A stretch of DNA of 5,833 bases from Heritagella caecorum (GTDB lineage Bacteria > Bacillota > Clostridia > Oscillospirales > Acutalibacteraceae): assembly GCA_904419035.1 (NCBI GenBank), contig CAJFQL010000164.1:1-5833 (forward strand). Reading direction: 5' to 3'. A program made the translations under genes and the position numbers. Position 1 is the stretch's first letter. Every line of letters begins with the position of its first letter. Below are positions 1-5,779 of this stretch, piece after piece. The notes beneath the pieces were generated by a model, which ran no database searches, was not told the origin of the DNA, and saw nothing but the letters and a program-made list of their open reading frames with translations.

Positions 1-290
1 AGGTCATAGCAGGGATTGACACTGAACATGAGTACCTCAATGGCTCCGCTGTGTACCGCTTCCAGAGCTACCTCCGGGTTGTGACTGCTCAAACCGATGC
101 AGCGGATAACGCCTTGTGCTTTCAGTTCCCGGGCGTAGTCCAGCACACCCTTATCTCGCACGGCTTCCCAGTCTGCCATAGAGTCTACATAGTGGATCAT
201 GCCAATCTCCACATGGTCTGTCTCCAGCCGATGGAGCTGGTCGTCAAATCCTTCCCGCACCTCTGCCAAGGGCGAGGCTCCACAGGGGTA
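1..290 (-). pseudogene. Aldo/keto reductase remnant, 5'-truncated, 3' end outside the window
   Basis: The minus-strand frame reads as the middle of an aldo/keto reductase of the NADP-dependent, often ferredoxin-fused type. It contains FDDQLHRLETDHVEIGMIHY (the strand carrying the conserved His), then GVLDYARELKAQGVIRCIGL, SSHNPEVALEAVHSG and VLMFSVNPCYD. Recognisable homology begins at about 275. Going upstream, the frame meets a TGA at 291-293, and only about 115 bases separate this from the regulator's stop codon. There is therefore no room for the roughly 80-100 N-terminal residues with the cofactor strand and the catalytic Asp, Tyr and Lys. No ribosome binding site or credible start is seen. 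The piece is best read as a gene cut by a deletion or rearrangement. The 3' part continues beyond the window, so its far end could be intact. Family assignment is confident; the enzyme's substrate is unknown. Confidence 0.8.
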
Positions 291-311
291 TCACCGAAAC
301 CGTCCAGAGTA

Positions 312-352
312 ACACGGGCACGGCTACTATATCATAGCAGCCGTGCCCGTGT
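312..352. repeat. 41-base near-perfect palindrome, possible terminator or REP-like element
   Basis: Arms 312-325 (ACACGGGCACGGCT) and 339-352 pair perfectly over 14 bases. After one A/C mismatch an inner 4-base stem (327-330 with 334-337) closes a 3-base loop. On the plus strand the hairpin is followed by a T-rich but interrupted run (353-366). On the minus strand, the direction of the operon, it is followed by TTACTCTGG with no T-tract. As a terminator it fits plus-strand transcription better, although a stem this strong could also protect the 3' end of the operon mRNA. It lies between the regulator's stop codon and the truncated reductase, near a rearrangement point. A dispersed palindromic repeat is an alternative that one window cannot test. 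Confidence 0.6.
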
Positions 353-408
353 ATTCTATTATTATACCCTGTTTCAACATAAGATTAGCTCTGTTTGCAA
401 GATAGAAT

Positions 409-1233
409 CTAAACCCAGCTGACCGGAACATAGAGGGACGTCCTGCCGCTGTGGTAGACTTCCAAATCAATCTTACCCTCAGCGGTGCGGTAATTTTTAT
501 TTTGTGGCAGCCATTCGCCAAAAATGTACTTCCACATCCTTCGGACGTTTTCATTCAGCAGCGTCATGTTGCCGTTGCCGGGGGGCACCGGAAACACGGC
601 ATAGTCTGCGGCATCCACATTCAGTGGCTCCAGACCATCCGGGATAAAATCGGTACTCTGCACGACCGGCCCGAAGAAATAAAATAGTTCGCCTGTGTTA
701 CGGTCCGGCTGAATCCACGCACCGATCTCTGTGGGATCCGGTCCGCTAAGCCGCCGGTAATCCTCCGGGCTGACAAAGGCGAACTCCCTTCCCATCCAGT
801 AAGCGCCGGCATTCAACACATCGAACTCTCCCTGCGGCGGTGAGAGCCGGTACCCCACAGCGGTAAAGGAGGCCAACGAACGGAATTCCGGCTCGATGCG
901 GAACCGTTCATCAGCCAGCTCCTTCTGATATTCAGACGGTGACAGCCCATAGTGCTTTCGAAATGCTTTCGCAAAGCCGGACAGCGTTTCAAAGCCCCGA
1001 GCAGCCGCTACGCTAACGGATGATTTCCCGGACAGCAGATCCCGCGCGGCAGCCGCCATTCTGCGCCTGCGCAGGTAGGCGGCCACCGGAACGCCGGTAT
1101 AGCTGGAAAAGGCATGGCAGAAATGATAGAACGAGTAATCCGAGAGCGCAGCCAGCTCGCCCACCGTGATATTTTTATCAGGGTGGGCGTCAATATAGGC
1201 AAGGATTTGCTCCATATTGTCGCTGCGTTTCAT
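409..1233 (-). CDS. AraC-family transcriptional regulator with GyrI-like effector-binding domain
   Basis: This is a predicted cytoplasmic DNA-binding regulator of 274 residues. Residues about 8-105 form an AraC-type double helix-turn-helix. The first helix pair lies near ITVGELAALSDYSFYHFCHAF and the second near 72-96, ending in the family signature FAKAFRKHYGLSPSEYQ. Residues about 120-272 resemble the GyrI-like/effector-binding fold, including ASFTAVGYRL and a closing LEVYHSGRTSLYVPV. This is the SoxS/Rob-like order, with DNA binding first and the ligand domain last. The ATG at 1233 is preceded by GGAGAAG about nine bases upstream; an ATG at codon 7 is a weaker alternative. The gene follows the ATPase gene after 54 bases with no terminator seen, so it is probably the last gene of the cobalamin-controlled transcript. 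Its ligand and targets cannot be read from the sequence. It could regulate genes elsewhere rather than this operon. Confidence 0.88.
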   Translation of the reverse strand: MKRSDNMEQILAYIDAHPDKNITVGELAALSDYSFYHFCHAFSSYTGVPVAAYLRRRRMAAAARDLLSGKSSVSVAAARGFETLSGFAKAFRKHYGLSPSEYQKELADERFRIEPEFRSLASFTAVGYRLSPPQGEFDVLNAGAYWMGREFAFVSPEDYRRLSGPDPTEIGAWIQPDRNTGELFYFFGPVVQSTDFIPDGLEPLNVDAADYAVFPVPPGNGNMTLLNENVRRMWKYIFGEWLPQNKNYRTAEGKIDLEVYHSGRTSLYVPVSWV

Positions 1234-1287
1234 GATAATCTTCTCCGTGTATTAGATTTCTTGTTTCTCTCGGGAACTCATCGTTTT

Positions 1288-2046
1288 TTACTTGGAATAG
1301 AAAAACACCCGCATAGCGCCGTCGCGGCCGGACAGGATCTCGGCCTCCACTTCATAAAGGCTGCGCAGAAAATCCGGTGTCAGCAGCTCCCGCGGAGCAC
1401 CGTGACCCACGATGCGGCCGTCCTTCATGGCGTACAGCCGGTCGCAGTAGGCCGCAGCCAGGTTCAGGTCGTGGATCGCCGCGACCACGGTGCAACCACT
1501 TTTCCGCACCAGGTCCATGAGCTGCAGCTGGTACTTGATATCCAAGTGGTTGGTGGGCTCATCCAGCACCAGCACAGCGGTCTGTTGGGCCAGGGCGCGG
1601 GCGATGAGCACCCGCTGCTTCTCCCCGCCGGACAGCGTAATGAAGCCCTGCTTTCGAAGGGGCGACAGCCCGGTAAGATCAAGGATCTCTCCCACCAGCG
1701 CCCAGTCCTCCTGGCTGTCGGTTTCCAGCAGACGCTTGCGGGCCTGCCGGCCCATCATCACAACCTCCTCTACTGTAAAGTCGAAGGCGGCCTCCTGTTC
1801 CTGTACCATGACGGCCATGCGCTGGGCCATCTCCCGGTTGCTCATGGACAGCAGGTCCTCGCCGCACAGGGTGATGGCGCCCCTTTGGGGACGCAGGACT
1901 TTGTACAGGTTCTTCAGGAACGTGGACTTGCCGCTGCCGTTGGGTCCGATGAGGCCGACAAATTCCCCTTCTGTCACCTGAAAATTCACGCCGCGGAGGA
2001 TCTCGCGGCTGCCGGCGGCGTAGTGTATCTCTTTTGCGGTAATCAC
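1288..2046 (-). CDS. btuD: ABC transporter ATPase, cobalamin/iron-chelate uptake type (BtuD/FecE-like)
   Basis: This 252-residue protein is the predicted nucleotide-binding subunit that hydrolyses ATP on the cytoplasmic face to drive corrinoid import. All core motifs are present: Walker A GPNGSGKST (34-42), Q-loop glutamine near 82 (MVQEQEAAFDF), signature LSGGEKQR (138-145), Walker B VLVLDEP (158-164) and H-loop histidine at 192 (AIHDLNLAAAYCDR). The TVEEVVMMGR segment after the Q-loop is typical of the FepC/BtuD/FhuC group. Translation starts at a GTG (2044-2046). GGAGGG lies seven bases upstream and no early ATG is available. The gene begins 15 bases after the permease stop codon, as expected for a coupled operon partner. 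The family alone cannot separate cobalamin from siderophore or heme transport. The cobalamin assignment rests on the riboswitch at the head of the operon. Confidence 0.9.
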   Translation of the reverse strand: MITAKEIHYAAGSREILRGVNFQVTEGEFVGLIGPNGSGKSTFLKNLYKVLRPQRGAITLCGEDLLSMSNREMAQRMAVMVQEQEAAFDFTVEEVVMMGRQARKRLLETDSQEDWALVGEILDLTGLSPLRKQGFITLSGGEKQRVLIARALAQQTAVLVLDEPTNHLDIKYQLQLMDLVRKSGCTVVAAIHDLNLAAAYCDRLYAMKDGRIVGHGAPRELLTPDFLRSLYEVEAEILSGRDGAMRVFFYSK

Positions 2047-2061
2047 AGCGGTACCCTCCAG

Positions 2062-3129
2062 CTAAAACTCATAGCGCCGGACGCGGATCATCCACAGGAA
2101 CAAGGGCGCTCCCAGGAAGGCCGTCAGAATGCCGATGGGAAGCTCCGCCGGCGGCTTGATCATGCGGGCGCCCACATCCACCCAGATGAGAAAGATCGCG
2201 CCTGTAAGTGTTGAGATTGGGATCAGCTTCCGGTGGTCCGGCCCCACCACGGAGCGGACCATATGGGGAATCACCAGCCCCACAAAGCCGATGCAGCCGC
2301 TGACCGCCACGGAAGAGGCGGTCAGAAGCGCTGTCACGACAATCAGCAGATTGCGCACGACATTCAGGTTGACGCCCAGCGTGATGGCGGAACTGTCCCC
2401 CATCATCATGGCGTTGAGGGACTTCGACAGCGCCAGCATCAGGAGGAAGGCCAGGGGCACCAGGCAGAGCAGCAGGGGCAGATCCTCCCATTCGGCGCTG
2501 CCAAGGCCGCCCAGCATCCAGAAGGTCGCCTCCCGGACGGCGGCGTCATCCGGCGCGGTGTAGACGATGTAGTTGGTGAAGGCCTGAAACATGGCCGAAA
2601 CCGCGACGCCCACCAAAATCAGGCGGATGGGGGCCACAGAGCCGCGGCTTTTGGCCAGGAGATAGACCAGCAGAATGGAAACCAGCGCGCCGATAAAGGC
2701 GCCCATGGATACGGAGAGCTTTCCCAGCACCGGAACGGACACGCCCAGCAGCATCGCCAGCACGGCGCCCAGGGAGGCGCCGGAGGAGATCCCCAGCACA
2801 TACGGCTCTGCCAGCGGATTTTTGGTGAAGGCCTGCATGCCGACGCCGGAAAGCGTCAGCGCCGCCCCAATCAACGCGCCCAGCAGCACCCGTGGCGCCC
2901 TCAGAAACCAGACGATGTTCTGCGTGCTCTCCCGGATGTCCGGCAGCGAACCGGCCTGTCCGGTAAAAATCCCGGACAGGCGGTGAAACATCACCCGGTA
3001 AACGTCGGAAAAGCTGATGGAAACCGGCCCCAGGCCGATGCCGAGAATGATGGAGAGGAGGAGCAGGCCAAGCAGGACCAAACAGGCAGCCAGCGTATGC
3101 CGCTTCACCAAGTTGCAAAACCGCTTCAT
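2062..3129 (-). CDS. btuC: FecCD-family ABC transporter permease (BtuC-like)
   Basis: This 355-residue membrane protein is expected to form a homodimeric channel with about ten membrane helices per subunit. The first helix is at about 13-33 (LAACLVLLGLLLLSIILGIG). Family hallmarks include FLRAPRVLLGALIGAALTLS (75-94), GMQAFTKNPLAEPYVLGISS (97-116), the cytoplasmic coupling segment GFVGLVIPHMVR (281-292) and the closing PAELPIGILTAFLGAPLFLW (327-346). Its length is within the usual 320-360 range. An in-frame TGA lies just upstream, so ATG 3129 is the earliest start. The start is only nine bases after the stop of the binding-protein gene and has no clear Shine-Dalgarno sequence, which suggests translational coupling. 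It shares the operon with its ATPase and binding protein. Corrinoid specificity is inferred from the riboswitch; the permease family also moves iron-siderophores and heme. Confidence 0.92.
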   Translation of the reverse strand: MKRFCNLVKRHTLAACLVLLGLLLLSIILGIGLGPVSISFSDVYRVMFHRLSGIFTGQAGSLPDIRESTQNIVWFLRAPRVLLGALIGAALTLSGVGMQAFTKNPLAEPYVLGISSGASLGAVLAMLLGVSVPVLGKLSVSMGAFIGALVSILLVYLLAKSRGSVAPIRLILVGVAVSAMFQAFTNYIVYTAPDDAAVREATFWMLGGLGSAEWEDLPLLLCLVPLAFLLMLALSKSLNAMMMGDSSAITLGVNLNVVRNLLIVVTALLTASSVAVSGCIGFVGLVIPHMVRSVVGPDHRKLIPISTLTGAIFLIWVDVGARMIKPPAELPIGILTAFLGAPLFLWMIRVRRYEF

Positions 3130-3138
3130 CGTCGCGAA

Positions 3139-4128
3139 TCAAAAGCAGTCGGGATGGAACGCCTGCGCAAATTTCTCCACGGTGTCGCCGGTCATGGAGC
3201 TGGCGAATACCTCGCACAGCTGGACGGAGATGATCCGGTCGTTCTGAATGGCGGGTACCGTGGCCAGAGCCGGATTTTCCTTCAGCTGGGCAATTTTTTC
3301 GTCCAGCGTGTCGCCGGCGTAGTCGTTAATGATAATGACTTCCGGGGCGCGCTCCACCACCTCTTCCCAGCTGACGGTGGCCCAGGTGGTGTCCAGGTCG
3401 TTGAAAATATTGGTGCCGCCGGCGTGCTCAATATAGGCCCCTTCCTCCTGTGCCATATCAAAGACGAAGACCTTTGTAGCCTCCTGGCCGGCAACCGCCT
3501 CCTCCACCGCGGCGATCTGGGCCTTCATGGCGCTGACGATCTCCTCCGCCTTGTCCTCCTCCTGGAAGATGCGACCGAGATTGTAGAAATCCTCATATAC
3601 CACATCCACGTCCGCACCTACCGTGTAGCCCTCAATGGAGGACAGGGACATGATGCCGTACTGGGAGAGAGTGTCGTGCTCGGTGTTGTACTTCTCACTG
3701 AAGGAGCTGGAGCGGCCGTAGACGAAGTCCGGCTCCAAATCCAGAATGGTTTCCAGGGAGATATAGGTGTCGGCGGCCACGGGGATGGCCTCATAGGCGT
3801 CGCGCCATTCGGGGTTGATCTGGGAGTTGTTGTACGCCGTGGCGATGATTTTGTCCCCCAGGCCCAGGGCCATCAGCTGGTCGCCCGCATTGGCGTTGGC
3901 CGCGATGACCCGCTCCGGCACGTGGGTAAAGGTGACCTCTGCGCCGTCCTTGGTGGTCAGGGTAAAAGGAAATGCACCGGAGGAATCCTGGTTGACGTCA
4001 GGATCACCGGCTGTGTTCTGATCCGCCGCTGGCTCGTTGGAATCGGTATTGGTATCGGCGCTGTTGCCGCAGGCTGTGACGCACAGCAGAAGTGTCAGCG
4101 AAAGAAGCAGCGCAAAAAATCGTTTCAT
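3139..4128 (-). CDS. btuF: Substrate-binding lipoprotein of the corrinoid ABC transporter, intact copy (BtuF-like)
   Basis: This is a predicted lipid-anchored extracytoplasmic receptor of 329 residues. MKR, a hydrophobic stretch and the lipobox VTAC (17-20) form a lipoprotein signal peptide. Next comes an Asp/Asn/Glu-rich linker to about residue 54, then a periplasmic-binding-protein class III (Peripla_BP_2) domain that opens with FPFTLTTKDGAEVTFTHVPE. Further family segments are DQLMALGLGDKIIATA, LETILDLEPDFVYGRSSSFS and, near the end, IQNDRIISVQLCEVFASSMT. I chose ATG 4128 because AAAGGAA lies eight bases upstream and the signal peptide then has a normal length. An upstream ATG at 4149 would add seven residues. 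The gene follows its frameshifted paralogue by 27 bases and precedes the permease by nine. It is the only complete binding protein here, so transport should depend on it. Corrinoid binding is inferred from the riboswitch and not from identified ligand residues. Confidence 0.88.
   Translation of the reverse strand: MKRFFALLLSLTLLLCVTACGNSADTNTDSNEPAADQNTAGDPDVNQDSSGAFPFTLTTKDGAEVTFTHVPERVIAANANAGDQLMALGLGDKIIATAYNNSQINPEWRDAYEAIPVAADTYISLETILDLEPDFVYGRSSSFSEKYNTEHDTLSQYGIMSLSSIEGYTVGADVDVVYEDFYNLGRIFQEEDKAEEIVSAMKAQIAAVEEAVAGQEATKVFVFDMAQEEGAYIEHAGGTNIFNDLDTTWATVSWEEVVERAPEVIIINDYAGDTLDEKIAQLKENPALATVPAIQNDRIISVQLCEVFASSMTGDTVEKFAQAFHPDCF
3335..3433 (-). repeat. 99-base perfect repeat, copy in the intact binding-protein gene
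   Basis: This stretch is identical base for base to 4355-4453 in the frameshifted paralogue. Neighbouring parts of the two genes differ at roughly 5-25 percent of positions by eye. It encodes the segment around EHAGGTNIFNDLDTTWATVSWEEVV and its flanks. Confidence 0.9.
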
Positions 4129-4354
4129 GGTACAAATTCCTTTCAGCATTTCAATTTATTCAAAGCAGTCCGGGTGGAAAGCCCGGGCAAACTTTTCCAC
4201 GGTGTCGCCGGTCATGGAGCTGGCAAAGGACTCGCACAGCGTAACGGAGATGATGCGGTCGTTTTGGACGGCCGGAATGGTGGCGAGAGCAGGATTCTCC
4301 TTCAGGAAGGCAATCTTCTCCTCTAAAGAGGTGTCGCCGTAGTCGTCAATGACG

Positions 4355-4453
4355 ATGACTTCCGGGGCGCGCTCCACCACCTCTTCCCAGCTGACGGTGG
4401 CCCAGGTGGTGTCCAGGTCGTTGAAAATATTGGTGCCGCCGGCGTGCTCAATA
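4355..4453 (-). repeat. 99-base perfect repeat, copy in the frameshifted binding-protein gene
   Basis: This is the partner of 3335-3433, exactly 1020 bases away. The identity ends at 4453, immediately beside the 8-base insertion. At the other end it is followed by scattered third-position differences. Such an island of identity suggests gene conversion or recombination between the tandem copies. Confidence 0.9.
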
Positions 4454-4461
4454 CGCAGGTA
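4454..4461. other. 8-base insertion that breaks the reading frame
   Basis: Compared with the paralogue at 3428-3440, CTCAATA and TAGGC are separated here by CGCAGGTA. Placing the extra bases at 4452-4459 is equally valid because of the repeated TA. The inserted sequence creates a short inverted repeat, ATAC-GCAG-GTAT (4451-4462). It does not copy the adjacent bases, so it is not a simple target-site duplication. Confidence 0.85.
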
Positions 4462-5156
4462 TAGGCGCCCTCTTCCTGTGCCATATCAAAGACGAAGACC
4501 TTTGTGGACTCCTGGCCGGCAACCGCCTCCTCCACCGCAGCGACCTGCTCCTTCATGGCGCTGACGATCTCCTCCGCCTTATCCTCCACCCGGAAGATGC
4601 GGCCCAGGTTGTAGAAATCCTGGTAGACGTCCTCCAGATCGGCACCCAGCTTATAACCCTCAATAGAGGACAGGGACATGATACCGTACTGAGAGAGGGT
4701 GTCATGCTCGGTGTTGTACTTCTCGCTGAAGGCGCTGGAGCGGCCGTAGACGAAGTCCGGCTCCATGTCCAGGATGGTTTCCAGCGTGGGCCGGTCCGCC
4801 ATTTCCGGGATGGCCTCATATTCCTCCCGGAACTCCGGCGCGACTTGGGTATTGTTGTTGGCCGTGGCGATGATCTTATCCCCCAGGCCCAGGGCCATCA
4901 ACTGGTCGCCGGTGTTGACGTTGGTGCAGAGAACGGTTTCCGGAACATGGGTAAAGGTAACCTCCGCGCCGTCCTTGGTGGTCAGGGTAAAGGGGAACCC
5001 GGCTTCCGCATCCTCCGGGTTTTCTGCTTCAGATGGATCTTCTCCCTGGGAATTGTTGTTCCCCGCGGAGCCGGAGGGATTCTGGGCGCTGTTGCCGCAG
5101 GCGGACAGACTCAGCAGGAGCAGCAGAGTCAGGAAGAGGGCAGTCAGTCGTTTCAT

Positions 5157-5293
5157 CGTGAAAATCTCCTTGTATGATCGAATCGTTTTGGTTGGGCGGG
5201 GGCAGAGTAGAATTCATGCCCCGTACAGGGCGCGCTGCCCAGGAAAGATTTCGGCAGGCTGGCAGATCCCTCCTTTTGCGTTAAAATGGCCAT
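5157..5293 (-). other. Untranslated leader between the riboswitch terminator and the first operon gene
   Basis: This part of the mRNA would be made only when the terminator is bypassed. It ends in AAGGAG about nine bases from ATG 5156, a good ribosome binding site. A second purine-rich AAAAGGAGGGA near 5268-5278 has no start codon at a useful distance. A small GC hairpin lies around 5216-5229. I see no open reading frame of note and no second riboswitch. Confidence 0.5.
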
Positions 5294-5325
5294 AAAAAAC
5301 CCCGCTTTCTTCAACAGAAAGCGGG
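5294..5325 (-). terminator. Intrinsic terminator of the cobalamin riboswitch
   Basis: On the minus strand CCCGCTTTCT (5316-5325) pairs perfectly with AGAAAGCGGG (5301-5310) across a five-base GTTGA loop. A run of six T (5294-5299) follows after one further G. This is a textbook Rho-independent terminator. It is placed after the B12 aptamer and before the first gene, so it should act as the off-switch when cobalamin is bound. Confidence 0.93.
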
Positions 5326-5410
5326 ACTGTCACCGCCAGGCGGAAATAGGGCCCCCTCCGCCGTCGCGGCATACAGATGGATTCTTTCTGCGGAAGATTC
5401 CCATCTTTTC
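5326..5410 (-). promoter_or_regulatory. Riboswitch expression platform with candidate antiterminator
   Basis: On the minus strand CAGAAAG (5384-5390) is complementary to CTTTCTG (5315-5321), the upstream arm and loop edge of the terminator, with one more G-U pair possible. Pairing these would break the terminator. The same CAGAAAG lies inside a local hairpin whose outer stem is GATGG (5400-5404) with CCATC (5375-5379), which could hide it when ligand is bound. A separate GGCGGA/TCCGCC hairpin sits between the two. The pairing is directly visible; the switching mechanism is inferred. Confidence 0.55.
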
Positions 5411-5574
5411 AGCACAGACAGCAGGTTTCCTGACTTACGGATCGGCACCGGGCCGCGTCTTCTCGCGAATATCGCAATGACGTCTTGCGGCTGGCTCCCC
5501 GTTTACAGTGACCGGATCGTTCGGGATTTCCACCCGATTCCCTTTTACCCGCCAATGGCGGCACTGTCTGGGCT
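5411..5574 (-). promoter_or_regulatory. Cobalamin riboswitch aptamer
   Basis: The minus strand carries the conserved blocks of a B12-sensing aptamer in the right order: GGTGGAAATCCC (5523-5534), CACTGTAAACGGGGAGCC (5493-5510) and the B12 box AAGTCAGGAAACCTGCTGTC (5417-5436). The closing P1 stem forms between CAGACAG (5564-5570) and CTGTCTG (5415-5421). A few more pairs extend it outward with one mismatch. The span of about 164 bases is a little compact for the family. It binds adenosyl- or related cobalamin in the nascent RNA and, with the downstream terminator, should repress the uptake operon when the vitamin is plentiful. Exact edges and preferred ligand form are not resolved. Confidence 0.93.
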
Positions 5575-5603
5575 ATGCAGTTGTTTGCGGTTTAATGTCC
5601 CTT

Positions 5604-5631
5604 ATCTTATCACGTCTGCAGAATTTGTCAA
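5604..5631 (-). promoter_or_regulatory. Sigma-A type promoter of the corrinoid uptake operon
   Basis: On the minus strand a perfect -35 box TTGACA (5626-5631) is followed after 16 bases by TAAGAT (5604-5609), a four-of-six match to the -10 consensus. Transcription would begin near 5597, about 20 bases before the aptamer P1 stem, as expected for a riboswitch leader. Confidence 0.8.
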
Positions 5632-5703
5632 GCGCAATCCAGCCTGCGGCAATGCATGCCGGTGTAGGAGTACAATACATGTTGGACAAATGAATAAAAA
5701 AGG

Positions 5704-5779
5704 ATGAAGGATACGGCCTCATCGGTTATAGTTGGAGTTACCACACACCAACTGTACGAGAGGAGACCATATCCTTCAT
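5704..5779 (+). promoter_or_regulatory. Stem-loop burying the transposase ribosome binding site and start codon
   Basis: Plus-strand 5704-5720 (ATGAAGGATACGGCCTC) pairs with 5763-5779 (GAGACCATATCCTTCAT). All 17 positions can pair: 15 Watson-Crick and two G-U. Inside it, AGTTGG (5730-5735) pairs with CCAACT (5748-5753). The stem covers most of the purine-rich GAGGAG (5760-5765) and the first two bases of ATG 5778. Hairpins of this type in other insertion sequences limit transposase made from transcripts entering from outside. That function is inferred here. Confidence 0.7.

Larger units (their letters stand above)
4156..5156 (-). pseudogene. btuF: Second BtuF-like binding lipoprotein gene, frameshifted by an 8-base insertion
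   Basis: This is the first gene of the operon and a close tandem paralogue of the intact copy downstream. The start is sound: ATG 5156 with AAGGAG upstream, and a lipoprotein signal peptide ending in LSAC (17-20). The frame matches the paralogue to about residue 231 (FDMAQEEGAY), then turns into TCVLSTPAAPIFSTTW and stops at 4323 after 277 residues. The true C-terminal part continues in another frame (VVERAPEVIVIDDYGDTSLE to HPDCFE, stop at 4156). Removing 8 bases at 4454-4461 restores the paralogue's AYIEHAGG and a protein of about 330 residues. As read, the product lacks the C-terminal lobe and should not fold or bind normally. A GTG-GTG pair near 4380 could in principle restart the tail, but I see no support for two working halves. 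An assembly or sequencing error is possible. Otherwise this is a recent inactivation, since the rest of the frame is well kept. Confidence 0.85.

Noticed and set aside
361..377. TATAAT on the minus strand (361-366) as a promoter toward the reductase remnant.
   Set aside because: No -35 match lies 16-18 bases upstream; the TTGAAA at 372-377 is only five bases away. AT-rich intergenic DNA gives such matches by chance.
1251..1280. A nine-codon minus-strand ORF between the ATPase and regulator genes.
   Set aside because: There is no ribosome binding site and it is too short to judge; chance is the simplest explanation.
1114..2214. A 366-codon open frame on the plus strand opposite the ATPase gene.
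   Set aside because: Composition is that of an antisense shadow, with no ribosome binding site or domain, and the minus strand has every ABC ATPase motif.
4129..4149. An upstream ATG that would extend the intact binding protein by seven residues.
   Set aside because: The AAAGGAA ribosome binding site lies within this extension and is correctly spaced for the ATG at 4128, which also gives the more usual signal peptide.
2233..4326. A 697-codon open frame on the plus strand opposite the permease and binding-protein genes.
   Set aside because: Its protein is full of His, Gln, Gly and Arg with no recognisable domain. The minus strand here encodes clear transporter proteins. It is a frame left open by GC-rich codon use.
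4323..4380. Programmed frameshifting or a restart at GTG-GTG to make a full binding protein from the broken copy.
   Set aside because: The change is an 8-base insertion relative to the paralogue, with no slippery run or stimulator seen. Ordinary mutation explains it better.
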